Part shown: positions 1 to 10,300 of the stretch, piece after piece
Layout of the letters: each line of letters begins with the position of its first letter
How positions within the stretch are numbered: position 1 is the stretch's first letter
Assembly (NCBI RefSeq): GCF_905220705.1
Contig: NZ_CAJNAT010000019.1
Coordinates: 85,221 to 149,220 of the forward strand
DNA: 64,000 bases
Reading direction: 5' to 3'
Source of the DNA: Paraburkholderia domus
GTDB lineage: Bacteria > Pseudomonadota > Gammaproteobacteria > Burkholderiales > Burkholderiaceae
Position numbers and translations under genes: made by a program
Notes under the pieces: generated by a model
Seen by the model: the letters and a program-made list of their open reading frames with translations, nothing else
Database searches by the model: none
Told to the model about the DNA's origin: nothing

Positions 1-1
1 T

Positions 2-211
2 GCGCAGCGGCGTTTGATGAGCTGGTTCGGCATCCGCGGCATCGGTTCGTTTTACTACCTCGTGTACGCGCTCGAACATGGCGCGGCGTCCGACGTCACG
101 CCGTTGGTGCCACTGGCACTGGCGGTCGTCGCGGCATCGGTGGTGATTCATGGTGTCTCGGCTACGCCTCTGATGAACTGGTATCACGGTCTGCGCAGCA
201 GCGAAAACTAG
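2..211 (+). CDS. Cation:proton antiporter, C-terminal fragment (cut by window edge)
   Basis: The reading frame is open from base 2 and ends at a TAG stop, giving about 69 residues of a protein that begins outside the window. The SWFGIRGIGSFYYL stretch followed by a hydrophobic helix and 'VIHGVSATPLMNWY' resembles the C-terminal end of CPA1/NhaP-type sodium/proton antiporters, where a conserved Arg-Gly-Ile-Gly segment precedes the last membrane helices. The TTG at 14 is inside the homologous region and is not the real start. Family membership is fairly clear; ion specificity cannot be read from this tail. Confidence 0.7.
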   Translation, partial: AQRRLMSWFGIRGIGSFYYLVYALEHGAASDVTPLVPLALAVVAASVVIHGVSATPLMNWYHGLRSSEN

Positions 212-287
212 CGCTCATCTGCTAGATCGTAATTTGGAGTCGCTAAAATATGACTCCTTCACCCTGCAGCGGGCTCCTCCCCATTCG

Positions 288-857
288 ATGAACGCTCCCA
301 AAGATTCAAGACGTGCAGCACGGACGAGCGCTGCTGACTCGCTGTTTGCTTTTCTCAAGTCGTTGCCGCTCGGCGACAGGCTGGTAGAAGGCGGCATGAT
401 GGCCGCGCAGGCGGTGGCCGGCGCAAGCCTCGCTTTCGCGATCGGCCAGTGGCTGCATACCGAACAAGCGTTCTGGGCCGCAATTACAGCGATCGCGGTC
501 AGCCAGCATAGTTATATCGACACCCGCAATCTGTCGCGCGATCAGTTCATCGGCGCGATGGTCGGCGGCGTTTGCGGCCTCGTCGGCGCAACGCTCGGCG
601 GCGGCCATCTCGCGGCTTACGCCGCCACGGTTGCCGTAGCAATCGTGATTTGCTGGGTCGTGAACGTGGGCAGCGCGGCGCGTCTGGGCGGCGTTACCGC
701 GACCATCATGCTGTTGGTGCCGGGCATGGGTTCGCCTTGGGACAAGGCTCTGTCGCGCCTCGGCGAAGTGACGCTCGGCACGGTCTGTGCATTGCTGGTG
801 ACCTTCGTCATGTCGAGGATAGAGAAGCACTGGTTCGGCAGACCCGACAAGGCCTAG
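288..857 (+). CDS. FUSC-family inner-membrane protein
   Basis: A 189-residue protein with several hydrophobic helices (about residues 35-60, 80-110, 110-135, 150-175). The order 'QAFWAAITAIAVSQ', a Gly-rich 'GAMVGGVCGLVGATLGG' helix and a further helix pair matches the half-size FUSC (fusaric acid resistance/aromatic acid exporter-like) family. The ATG at 288 is preferred over the in-frame TTG at 234, which would add residues unlike the family. The gene overlaps by four bases the end of the convergent AraC gene. Family members are often annotated as efflux components, but the substrate here is unknown. Confidence 0.7.
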   Translation: MNAPKDSRRAARTSAADSLFAFLKSLPLGDRLVEGGMMAAQAVAGASLAFAIGQWLHTEQAFWAAITAIAVSQHSYIDTRNLSRDQFIGAMVGGVCGLVGATLGGGHLAAYAATVAVAIVICWVVNVGSAARLGGVTATIMLLVPGMGSPWDKALSRLGEVTLGTVCALLVTFVMSRIEKHWFGRPDKA

Positions 858-1852
858 CCGGCTTGCTGATCGCTCTCTTGCGGTTGACGCCGGTAACGTC
901 CCGGCGTCACACCGACGCTCTGCTGAAACGCCTTGCCGAAGGCGGCTTCTGATTGATACCCCACTGCTTCACCGATCTCCGCGGCGCTGCGCTGCGTACG
1001 CAGCAGCAGATCGCACGCGATCGTCATGCGGATCTGCGTGAGGAAGTCCATCACCGTCATGCCCGCGCGCTCGCTGAAGTGGCGTGCGTAAGTCGCACGG
1101 GACATCGCCGCGAGCTCGCCTAGCTCGGCGATCGTCCACGCCCGCTCGGGTGCGCTCAGCATGCTTTGTACAGAAGTGCCCAGACGCGCATCGGCCAGCA
1201 GCGCCAACACGCCTGGGCTGGATGCATTCTGTTCGCCATGCACACGCAAGGCCATCGCGAAGAGTGCGAGGCTCAATGCGGTGACGATTGCGAGCGCGCC
1301 GGGCTGACGTTGCCCGGCTTCGGCTCGCATCAGTGCGATCAGCGTCTGCAACGCGCCGAGCGTTTGCACGCCGCCGAGCGACACATGAAATGGATCGGGC
1401 AACGCATCGAGCAGCAACGCGGAGGAACCCGGTGCATAGACCAACCGGCCGCATAGAAGATCGAGATCGGCGCCATGACCGGTGTCTTTGCGTGCGTCGC
1501 TGCTGGCCTCGTTGACGACTTGATCGTGCGGATCATCGCCGCCATCATTGCGGCGCAGCGGCAGCATGCCGTCATGACCCAACGTCAGCGGCGCCGTGAC
1601 CGCCGCACGTCCCATGTCGCGCACCCGATGCGCGGCGCCACGTGGAAACAGCACGAAATCCCCCGCGTGCAGCGCAACCTGCACCCCGCCCGCAGTCTCG
1701 ACTACGCATGCCCCGCCGAGCACCAGATGAAAAGGCGCAATACCCGCCTCCACCGGCGCATGATCGATGTCGAAGCCCCCCGTGAGAAGGCAGCGCAGAT
1801 CGAGGCTGGCTTGCGGTCTGGCAAGGTCGATCAGGCGGCTGAGCGTATCCAT
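854..1852 (-). CDS. AraC-family transcriptional regulator with cupin sensor domain
   Basis: A 332-residue regulator. The N-terminal half (about 1-190) is a cupin-type ligand-binding domain ('APFHLVLGGACVVET', 'LHAGDFVLFPRGAAHRV'). The C-terminal 100 residues carry the two helix-turn-helix motifs of AraC/XylS proteins, ending with the conserved 'IGEAVGYQSEAAFGKAFQ' and 'GVTPGRYRR'. It is divergent from the AhpD-like gene at 1970 with a 117-base gap, so that gene is the most likely target (inference). Members with this layout usually sense small organic or reactive compounds. Confidence 0.85.
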   Translation of the reverse strand: MDTLSRLIDLARPQASLDLRCLLTGGFDIDHAPVEAGIAPFHLVLGGACVVETAGGVQVALHAGDFVLFPRGAAHRVRDMGRAAVTAPLTLGHDGMLPLRRNDGGDDPHDQVVNEASSDARKDTGHGADLDLLCGRLVYAPGSSALLLDALPDPFHVSLGGVQTLGALQTLIALMRAEAGQRQPGALAIVTALSLALFAMALRVHGEQNASSPGVLALLADARLGTSVQSMLSAPERAWTIAELGELAAMSRATYARHFSERAGMTVMDFLTQIRMTIACDLLLRTQRSAAEIGEAVGYQSEAAFGKAFQQSVGVTPGRYRRQPQESDQQAG

Positions 1853-1969
1853 GAGACGATCGCGCTAAAAGTTGAGCGAATCGAGTATTCAGGATATCGC
1901 GGCACAGCGCAATACTTTGTCCCACGGCACCGGCATTCGCCGGCGCGTTACGAACCAAGGAGCACTGTC

Positions 1970-2326
1970 ATGTTGAACTGGATCGATTACCGCAAGGAAC
2001 TGTTCGGCCGCATCGGCGAGATCGCGAAACTGTCGCCGGACACCGTGAAGGCCTATCAAACGATGTCGAGCGCGGGCCAGAAGGCCGACCTTCTCGGCGC
2101 GAAGACGCGCGAGCTGATTTCGCTCGCGGTAGCCGTGACCGTGCGATGCGACGGCTGTATCACGGTGCACACCGCTGAAGCGCTGAAACACGGCGCGACA
2201 CGTGAAGAGATCGCCGAAGCGCTCGGCGTGGCGGTCGCCGTAAACGCGGGCGCCGCCATGGTGTACTCGGCGCGCACGATGGATGCGGTCGCCGCTTATC
2301 AAGCGGACAGCAAACCGGCGGCATGA
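1970..2326 (+). CDS. Carboxymuconolactone decarboxylase/AhpD-like protein
   Basis: A 118-residue protein with the AhpD-like core: 'KTRELISLAVAVTVRCDGCITVH' contains a C-D-G-C pair followed by His, the redox-active CxxC-x3-H signature of alkylhydroperoxidase-D-like proteins. The ATG at 1970 follows an AAGGAG ribosome site about 8 bases upstream and gives the usual family length; the longer open frame back to 1475 is only non-coding overlap with the AraC gene. The neighbouring divergent AraC gene suggests inducible expression under peroxide or electrophile stress (inference). Confidence 0.85.
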   Translation: MLNWIDYRKELFGRIGEIAKLSPDTVKAYQTMSSAGQKADLLGAKTRELISLAVAVTVRCDGCITVHTAEALKHGATREEIAEALGVAVAVNAGAAMVYSARTMDAVAAYQADSKPAA

Positions 2327-2439
2327 GGTACGCGGTGTAGCTGTGTGGCGGCAACGCCAGCCGCATCGCTACACCGTTATCCATCAGTAGCTGCCCGCGA
2401 CGTGGCATCCCTGCCTGCCCGCGACGCACCGCGTCCTAC

Positions 2440-3495
2440 CTACCGTTGCGCCGGATGACGCGCCTCTTCAAGCTGCTTGCGGCGCGACTCGCCCTGCCGC
2501 TCCAGCATCCAGCCCGGGTACTCAGCCGGCAACGTGCTGACCTGATCGAGCTTCGCAAGCTCGTCCGCGGTTAGCGTGACGCCGGTGGCGGCGATATTGT
2601 CGTCGAGTTGTTCGACTTTCTTCGCGCCGACGATCACGGAAGTCACCGCACGTTGATGCAGCAGCCACGCGAGCGCGATCTGCGCCACCGACACCTTCTT
2701 CGCCTCGGCGATATCGCGCATCACGTCGATGCAGTCATAAGCACGTTCGCGATTGACCGGCGGAAAATCGAATGTCGTGCGACGGCTGCCGGCTTCGCCC
2801 TGCTGCTCGCGCCCATATTTGCCGCTCAGCAAGCCGCCCGCAAGCGGACTCCACACCATCAGCCCAAGACCCTCGCTGTGCAGCATCGGCACGAGCTCGC
2901 GTTCGAGATCCCGGCCCGCCAACGTGTAATAAGCCTGCAGCGTTTCAAACCGCGCGAGGCCGAGGCGCTCTGCAATACCCAAGGCCTTTACGATCTGCCA
3001 CGCAGCCCAGTTCGACACGCCGACATAGCGCACATGGCCATGCTGGACCAGCGTATCGAGCGCGCGCACGGTTTCTTCGATCGGCGTGGCCGGATCGAAA
3101 CCGTGGATCTGATACAGGTCGACGTGGTCGAGTTGCAGGCGCTTCAGACTCGCCTTGACACCGTCGATGATGTGATAACGCGACGCCCCGCGCGCGTTCG
3201 GAAACTCTGCTGTCTGGCCAAAAACTTTGGTTGCGACCACGACTTTGTCGCGCGGCACTTTAAGGTTCTTCAGCGCCTGGCCCGTGATCTGCTCGGAGAT
3301 GCCCTCGGCATAAACGTCGGCGGTGTCGATGAAATTGATACCCGCGTCGAGCGCCCGGCCGACCAGCCGCTCCGCGTCCCCCTGCTGCAGATCGCCGATC
3401 TGCTTCCAGATGCCCTCGCCGCCGCCGAAGGTCATTGTGCCGAGGCATAGCTCTGAAACAAACACACCGGTACGGCCTAACTGGTTGTATCGCAT
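2440..3495 (-). CDS. Aldo/keto reductase
   Basis: A 351-residue NADPH-dependent aldo/keto reductase of the YajO/AKR type. It begins 'MRYNQLGRTGVFVSELCLG', as these enzymes do, followed by 'FIDTADVYAEG' with the catalytic Asp and Tyr, 'VVVATKVFG' with the catalytic Lys, and 'YQIHGFDP' with the catalytic His region. The coenzyme-binding C-terminal part ('SVIVGAKKVEQLDDNI') is intact. It probably reduces aldehydes or ketones; the substrate is not predictable. It is divergent from the autotransporter across a 339-base gap. Confidence 0.9.
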   Translation of the reverse strand: MRYNQLGRTGVFVSELCLGTMTFGGGEGIWKQIGDLQQGDAERLVGRALDAGINFIDTADVYAEGISEQITGQALKNLKVPRDKVVVATKVFGQTAEFPNARGASRYHIIDGVKASLKRLQLDHVDLYQIHGFDPATPIEETVRALDTLVQHGHVRYVGVSNWAAWQIVKALGIAERLGLARFETLQAYYTLAGRDLERELVPMLHSEGLGLMVWSPLAGGLLSGKYGREQQGEAGSRRTTFDFPPVNRERAYDCIDVMRDIAEAKKVSVAQIALAWLLHQRAVTSVIVGAKKVEQLDDNIAATGVTLTADELAKLDQVSTLPAEYPGWMLERQGESRRKQLEEARHPAQR

Positions 3496-3834
3496 CGTCG
3501 AAACTCCATCGTGGATTCGTGGATGAGTGAGCCGTAGAGAGTACTGCAGTTGGCAAGTTTCGACAGGACCCGGTGTGAGTCATGGCCCGTCCCCCGATGA
3601 ACGGATGTTTCAAAGCCCTTACGGATCACACAGCACCCGCGGCAGCAATTTCCCCCTTCGACAAATCGCCTGGCTCCTCTGCAAGCGAGGCGCTACGCGG
3701 GTCTACGGCGAGCGTCGGTGATTCGGAACAGCTTCGTAAGTTATGCGGTGGGCATTAGGAAAGTTTCGGTAAGGCGTGTATAAGTCGGACCATTCCGCTC
3801 GCATGGTGTAGTGCCTTCGCTAAGGACCGCGCGC
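3496..3834. other. Intergenic region between divergent aldo/keto reductase and autotransporter
   Basis: A 339-base stretch with no convincing gene. It must contain the promoters of both divergent genes. A TAAGGA ribosome site at 3821-3826 serves the autotransporter start at 3835. Short open frames here lack codon bias and similarity. Confidence 0.5.
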
Positions 3835-6800
3835 ATGAAGAAAAAGAAAACGTTTGGAATCGGCCTTGGCAGCGTCGTGCTGCTCTCCAAAGCATTGACT
3901 CCTTCCGCGATGGCCGCGTGCAGCAATACCGCCCCGCCGAGCAATACGACCGTCACGTGCACCGGCAGCGGCATCGCTGCCGTTATTGCGCAAACCGGCA
4001 GCACGGGTGTGACGATCAATGCCGATAGCACCACCTCGGGCAGTTTCGTGCGGAGCGCCACCCCGGTCGTCTTCAGCGTCGACACCAATAGCGCGATCAG
4101 CAGCGGCGGCAACTTGTCGCTGACGGGCGGCGGCGGGTCGGGCACCGTGCGCGGCGCCGTCCTGCTCGGCGTGAACAACGGCAATCAGATCACCAACGCG
4201 GGCGGCGCGGTCATCACTACGAGCGGTGCGTACAACGACGGCATGGCCGCCAACGGCAGCAGCAACACCCTGACCAATCGCGGCTCAATCACCACCAGCG
4301 GCCCTAACGCTTACGGCATGACAGCCGCGTGGGGGCAAACGAACTCCGGCCAGTTGAACAACACGTTGATCAACAGCGGCTCGGTCGCGACCTCGGGCAG
4401 CAACGCGCGCGCGGCGTCGATTCTGGGGGGCAGCGGCACCATCAACAACAGCGGCACGCTGTCCACCACTGGCACGGCGAGTCCAACCGCTTATCTGCAA
4501 GGCAACAACGACCAGTTGATCAACAGCGGCACGATCAGCGCGAGCGGCAGCGGTTCAGATGCCGTGTTTTCGAACACGGCGGGATCGAGCTTCGTGGCGA
4601 CGATCCAGAACCTCGCGGGCGGCAGCATCATCAGCCAGAACGGCTCCGGCATCCGCACGCTCAACGGCAACAGCACGATCATCAATGCCGGGCTCGTGCA
4701 GAGCGGCATCGGCACGGCGATCACGATGGGCAACGGCAACGATTCGCTGATCCTGCAAACCGGCTCCGTGATCAACGGCACGGCCGATGGCGGAGCGGGA
4801 ACGAATACGGTGACCTTGCAAGGCTCGGGCACGGCGTCGAATGCGTTTACCAACTTTCAGACCTTGCAGATGCAAGGCGCGTTGTGGAACTGGACCGGCA
4901 GCGGGACCTTCTCGCTCGCGCATGTGCAGACCGGCACGCTCAATCTGACCGGCACACTCGGTGCAAACGCGACAGCGCTGGTCGATAGCGGCGCGACCTT
5001 GCAGGCGAACGCGCAGAACCTGCCCTCCAGCGTGACCGACAACGGACTCGTGCGGTTCGCCCAGGACAACGCGGGCACGTACGCGGGATCGATCAGCGGC
5101 ACGGGCGCAGTCGATAAAACCGGCGCCGGCGTGTTGACGCTCGCACCGGCTGCGGCGAATGGCAACACCTACTCGGGCGGCACGACAATCGATCAAGGGA
5201 CGATCGCCGCGGGCGCGGACAATGCGCTCGGCGCGAACACCGGCGGCCTCACGTTCAACGGCGGCACGTTTCAATTGACGACGAGTTTCGACCTCGCCGG
5301 CACGCGTGCCATCACGTTGGCAGCGGGCGGCGGCACGATCGACACGCAATCCTTCGACACCACGCTCACCCAGGCAGTGAGCGGAACCGGCGCCTTGACG
5401 AAAGCCGGCAGCGGCAGTTTGCTGATGACAGGCGTAAGCACCTATAGCGGCCCCACCACGGTCGCCGCGGGCACGCTCGCGATCGGCGATGCAGTCCATG
5501 CCGGCGCCGCGCTCATGGGTGGCGGAGCCACCACGGTCGCCGCAGGCGCAACGCTCGGCGGCTATGGCAGCGTGACGGGTGCAGTGACGAACAACGGCAC
5601 GCTCGCAGTGGCGAATGCATTGCCATCCTTTGCGAGCGGAGGGAACGGCGCGTTCTCGATCAACGGGTCACTAGCGAACGCCGGGCTGGTGCAGATCGAC
5701 GGACCTGCCAGTGCAGGTGTGGGCAACCGGTTGAATGTGACCGGCAACTATGTCGGACAGAGCGGCATCATCGGACTGAACACGGTCGTCGCGGGCGACG
5801 GTGCAGCGTCCGATCGACTCGTGCTGAGCGGCGGCACGGCCACCGGTTCGACGCGCCTGCAAGTCACGAATGTCGGCGGCCAGGGCGCACAAACGGTAGC
5901 GGATGGCATTCAACTGATTCAGGCGACCAACGGCGCCACCACTGACGCGAGTGCCTTCATGCTGGCCGCACCGGTGAAGGCCGGCGCGTATGCCTACTAT
6001 CTCGCCAAAGGTGGTGTGAGCGGTGGCACGACGGACAACTGGTATCTGCGCAATACGGTTGCGCCGCTGCCCCCCGCGGCGACACCTACGCCGCCAGTCA
6101 CCACACCAGGACAACCCGTTACCACGCCAGGCCAACCCGTCACCACACCAGGCGAGCCTGTCACTACGCCTGGCGAGCCGCCCGCCGACCTTCCCGGCGT
6201 ACCGGTTGCGGCCGAAGGCACTCCGCCTCTGCCCGCCGCGCCGCCCGCGGGCTCGGCCGCCACGCCGCTGTATCGCGTCGAAGTGCCGGTCTACGCAGCG
6301 GCGCCCGGCGTCGCGCGTGAACTCGGCCTCATGCAGATCGATACGTTTCATGACCGGCAAGGCGATCAGGCCTTGTTGAACGACAGCGGCAAACTGCCTG
6401 CCGCGTGGGGCCGCGCGTGGGGCGGCCATAGCGTGCTGAGCCAGGACGGCGCGGCGAGTCCGCAATTCGACGGTTCCGTATATGGCATTCAGGCCGGGCA
6501 GGATCTTTACGCGGATCGCAGCGCAAGCGGCCAGCGCAATCACTACGGTTTGTTCGTGGGTTTCGCGCGGGCGACCGGCGACGTCGACGGCTTCGCGCTC
6601 GGCATGCCCAATCTCGCTGTGGGCCACCTCGCGATCAATGCGTACAGCCTCGGCGGCTACTGGACGCATATCGGCCCGAGCGGCTGGTACACGGACGCCG
6701 TGCTGATGGGCAGTTCGTTGACCGTCGATCCGGTCTCGCGCGACGGCATCGGCACAACGACGCACGGCAACGCCGTGACCGGTTCACTCGAAGGCGGTCT

Positions 6801-7221
6801 GCCGATTCCGCTCGGCGCCGGCCTCACGCTCGAACCGCAAGCGCAACTCGTGTGGCAGCACCTCGCGCTATCCGATTTCAACGACGGCGTATCGAGCGTC
6901 GGCTTCAACAGCGGCAATACTTTCGTTGGACGAATCGGCGCGCGCCTGCAAGGCCAGTTCGATGCCCTCGCCACGGCATGGCGGCCTTATCTGCGCGTCA
7001 GCTTCTTGCGCACGTTCGGCTCCGACGACAAAGTCACCTTCGGCGGAGGAACCGTGATTCCGGGCACCGTCGGGCAAACTGCGGCGCAACTCGGCGCGGG
7101 CGTGGTCGGCAATTTCAGCAGGTCGGGTAGCGTATTCGCGACGCTCGGCTGGGTGACGAACCTGGGTGGCGCGCATCAGAGAACGGTGACGGGCGATGCG
7201 GGTGTGCGCTGGGTCTGGTAG
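3835..7221 (+). CDS. Autotransporter (type Va secreted outer-membrane protein)
   Basis: About 1128 residues. A basic signal peptide (residues 1-27, KKKKTF then a hydrophobic core ending 'SAMA') is followed by a long Gly/Ser/Thr/Asn-rich passenger with repeated beta-strand signatures such as 'NTYSGGTTIDQGTIAAG' and 'STYSGPTTVAAGTLAIGD', the autotransporter-associated beta-strand repeat. A Pro/Thr-rich linker (about 754-800) leads to a C-terminal autotransporter beta-barrel that ends in an aromatic residue (GVRWVW), as required for outer-membrane insertion. ATG 3835 is chosen because TAAGGA sits just upstream and the signal peptide starts there. The passenger has no obvious catalytic domain, so adhesion or autoaggregation is a guess. 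Confidence 0.9.
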   Translation: MKKKKTFGIGLGSVVLLSKALTPSAMAACSNTAPPSNTTVTCTGSGIAAVIAQTGSTGVTINADSTTSGSFVRSATPVVFSVDTNSAISSGGNLSLTGGGGSGTVRGAVLLGVNNGNQITNAGGAVITTSGAYNDGMAANGSSNTLTNRGSITTSGPNAYGMTAAWGQTNSGQLNNTLINSGSVATSGSNARAASILGGSGTINNSGTLSTTGTASPTAYLQGNNDQLINSGTISASGSGSDAVFSNTAGSSFVATIQNLAGGSIISQNGSGIRTLNGNSTIINAGLVQSGIGTAITMGNGNDSLILQTGSVINGTADGGAGTNTVTLQGSGTASNAFTNFQTLQMQGALWNWTGSGTFSLAHVQTGTLNLTGTLGANATALVDSGATLQANAQNLPSSVTDNGLVRFAQDNAGTYAGSISGTGAVDKTGAGVLTLAPAAANGNTYSGGTTIDQGTIAAGADNALGANTGGLTFNGGTFQLTTSFDLAGTRAITLAAGGGTIDTQSFDTTLTQAVSGTGALTKAGSGSLLMTGVSTYSGPTTVAAGTLAIGDAVHAGAALMGGGATTVAAGATLGGYGSVTGAVTNNGTLAVANALPSFASGGNGAFSINGSLANAGLVQIDGPASAGVGNRLNVTGNYVGQSGIIGLNTVVAGDGAASDRLVLSGGTATGSTRLQVTNVGGQGAQTVADGIQLIQATNGATTDASAFMLAAPVKAGAYAYYLAKGGVSGGTTDNWYLRNTVAPLPPAATPTPPVTTPGQPVTTPGQPVTTPGEPVTTPGEPPADLPGVPVAAEGTPPLPAAPPAGSAATPLYRVEVPVYAAAPGVARELGLMQIDTFHDRQGDQALLNDSGKLPAAWGRAWGGHSVLSQDGAASPQFDGSVYGIQAGQDLYADRSASGQRNHYGLFVGFARATGDVDGFALGMPNLAVGHLAINAYSLGGYWTHIGPSGWYTDAVLMGSSLTVDPVSRDGIGTTTHGNAVTGSLEGGLPIPLGAGLTLEPQAQLVWQHLALSDFNDGVSSVGFNSGNTFVGRIGARLQGQFDALATAWRPYLRVSFLRTFGSDDKVTFGGGTVIPGTVGQTAAQLGAGVVGNFSRSGSVFATLGWVTNLGGAHQRTVTGDAGVRWVW
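6094..6177 (+). repeat. Four tandem 21-base units coding PVTTPG(Q/E)
   Basis: Within the autotransporter gene, four consecutive 7-residue units (two ending in Q, two in E) form the linker between passenger and barrel. The third-position bases differ between units, so the repeat is maintained at protein level but is not a recent duplication. Confidence 0.9.
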
Positions 7222-7246
7222 TTTTGTGCAGCGCTGTGCGTTGAGT

Positions 7247-7270
7247 ACGGTGCGGTGCGGTCCGCACCGT
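7247..7270 (+). terminator. Hairpin downstream of autotransporter
   Basis: A perfect 9-base stem (ACGGTGCGG / CCGCACCGT) with a 6-base loop lies 26 bases after the autotransporter stop. There is no T-run after it, so it may be a terminator stem or an mRNA 3' stabiliser. Confidence 0.5.
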
Positions 7271-7390
7271 CCGTTATCGCCGCCGCATTCCGTGCGATCT
7301 CTGCCGCCCAACCGTCTGCAAATCCGGTAGAAATCTGCCAGACTGATCCCAGCCCCCCCGGAACAGACCGGCGCTTGCTGCCCTCTGGAT

Positions 7391-10300
7391 ATGGCACGCC
7401 GCGCCCCCATCTATGCAAGCATGACTTCGGCCTCGATATCCGCCACCGCCTTCGGCGCGCCTACTGACGCTTCGGCTTTCGATTCGGCATCGGAGACGAC
7501 TCCGGATGCCGTTTTGAACCCCGCTTCGGGCCTTTTCACACCCAGCGCGCTGGATGATTTCCATCCCGCGGTCGCCGGCTGGTTCCTCAAGACCTTCCCT
7601 GCCCCCACCGACGCTCAGGCTGCCGCCTGGCCGCAGATTCGCAGCGGGCGCTCGACCCTGGTCGCCGCGCCCACCGGATCGGGCAAGACCCTCACCGCCT
7701 TCCTGTCCGCCCTCGACGAACTCGTCCAGCAAGGCCTCGCCAACGGCGGCGCCTTGCCCGACGAAACCCTGGTGGTCTACGTCTCGCCGCTAAAAGCGCT
7801 GTCCAACGACATTCGCCTGAATCTGCAGATGCCGTTGCAAGGCATTGCCGCGGAACTCGACGCGCTCGGCCTGCCGCCGCTCGACATCCGCACCGCCGTG
7901 CGCACCGGCGACACCACGCAACAGGAGCGCAACGCGCTGAAAAAGCGCGCGCCGCATATTCTCGTGACCACGCCGGAATCGCTGTATGTCCTGCTCGGCT
8001 CGGATTCCGGCCGCCGCATGCTGTCGACGGTACGCACGGTGATCGTCGATGAAATTCATGCGCTCGCCGGCAGCAAGCGCGGCAGTCATCTGGCGCTCAG
8101 CCTCGAGAGGCTCGACGCGCTGTGTCAGCGGCGCTTGCCGCGGATCGGCCTATCGGCGACGCAAAAGCCGGTCAGCGCCGTGGCGCGCTTTCTGGTGGGC
8201 GGCGCAAGCATCGAAAGCGGCATTCCCGCGGACTGCGCAATCATCGACGTCGGCCACATCCGCGAGCGCGATCTCGCCCTGGAAATTCCGCCCGTGCCGC
8301 TCGAAGCGGTGATGCCCAACGAGGTGTGGGAGCGCGTCTACGACCGCCTCGCCGAACTGGTCGCGATGCATCGCACCACGCTGATTTTCGTCAACACGCG
8401 CCGCATGGCCGAGCGCGCCGCGCGCCATCTGACCGAGCGGCTCGGTAAAGAGGTGGTCGCCGCGCATCACGGCAGTCTCGCCAAGGAGCATCGCTTCGAC
8501 GCCGAGCAGCGCCTGAAGCGTGGCGAGTTGCGGGTGTTGATCGCTACTGCGTCGCTGGAACTAGGCATCGATATCGGTGACGTCGATCTGGTCTGCCAGA
8601 TGGGTTCGCCACGCGCGATCGCGCCGTTCCTGCAACGAGTGGGGCGCTCGGGCCACCATGTCGGCGGCATGCCGAAGGGCCGGCTCTTTCCGGCTTCACG
8701 CGACGATCTGATCGAATGCGCGGCGCTGCTCGATTGCGTGCGGCGCGGCGAACTCGACGCATTGCGGATTCCGCGTGCGCCGCTCGATGTGCTCGCACAA
8801 CAGATCGTCGCCGAGGTGTCGAGCGCCGAATGGAGCGAAGACGCGTTGTTCGAGATGACGCGGCGCGCGGCACCTTACGCCGAGCTGGAGCGCGAGCAAT
8901 ACGACGCTGTGCTGCGCATGCTCGCCGATGGCTATACGAGCCGCCATGGTCCGCGTGGCGCCTATATTCATCGCGACGCGGTGAGCGGCACCTTGCGCGG
9001 CCGGCGCGGCGGCAAACTGGTCGCCGTGACCTCAGGCGGCACGATTCCCGAGAACGCCGACTATGCGGTGGTGCTCGAACCGCAGGCGATCAATATCGGC
9101 ACCGTCAACGAGGATTTCGCCGTCGAAAGTCTGGCTGGCGATGTGTTTCAACTCGGCAATGCGTCGTACCGGATTCTGCGGATCGAAAGCGGCCGGGTGC
9201 GGGTCGAGGACGCACAGGGGCAGCCGCCGAATATTCCGTTCTGGCTCGGCGAGGCGCCGGGGCGCAGCGATGAGCTATCGTTCGGCGTCGCGCGCTTGCG
9301 TGAGCAGATTGGGCGCTTGCTTGATGGAAAGAACGCGGATGCCGTGGTGTCGATCGACGAGGCGCGTTCGACTGAGGCTGAGGCTGAGGCTGAGGCTGAG
9401 GCTGAGGCTGAGACTGAGACTGACACCAGGACCGACACCGAAGTCATGGCCGCGCGCCTGCAACGCGCCATCGACTGGCTCATCGACACCCTCAATCTCG
9501 ACGAAGCCGCCGCGCGGCAAATCGTCGACTATCTCGCGCGAGCACGCGCGGCCCTCAGCGTGTTGCCGACGCAAAACACGCTGGTCATGGAGCGTTTCTT
9601 CGACGAATCCGGCGGCACGCAACTCGTGATCCATGCACCGTTCGGCAGCCGCGTGAACCGTGCGTGGGGCCTCGCGTTGCGCAAGCGTTTTTGCAGGACC
9701 TTCAACTTCGAACTGCAAGCCGCCGCCACCGAAGACGCCATCGTCCTCTCGCTGACCGGCAGCCATTCGTTCATCCTCGACGACGTGTGGCGCTACCTGC
9801 ATTCGAACTCGGCCGAGCATCTGCTGATCCAGGCGCTGCTGGACGCGCCGCTGTTCGGCGTGCGCTGGCGCTGGAATGCGACCACCGCGCTCGGCTTGCC
9901 GCGCTATACAGGCGGGCGCAAAACGCCGCCGCAATTGCAACGCATGCGTAGCGAAGATCTGCTGGCGAGCGTGTTTCCCGAGCAGGCCGCCTGTCTGGAG
10001 AACATCGTCGGTGAACGCGAACTGCCGCATCATCCGTTAGTCGACCAAACCGTCGACGACTGTCTGCACGAAGCGATGGACAGCGAAAGCTGGCTGGCAT
10101 TGCTGCGTCGTATCGAACAGGGCGGCGTGCAACTGATCGCCCGCGATTTGCCGGCCCCCTCGCCGCTTGCCGCCGAAATTCTCAACGCAAAGCCCTACGC
10201 CTATCTCGACGACGCGCCGATCGAAGAGCGCCGCACGCAAGCTGTGCTGAACCGCCGCTGGAGCGATCCATCCAGCGCCGACGACCTCGGTGCGCTCGAC

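Noticed and set aside
4555..5499. Long minus-strand frames across the autotransporter gene
   Set aside because: Arg- and Ala-rich antisense translations of a Gly/Thr-rich passenger; no family features.
6094..6177. Short tandem repeats as a CRISPR array
   Set aside because: Units are contiguous, in frame and coding for a Pro-rich linker; there are no spacers.
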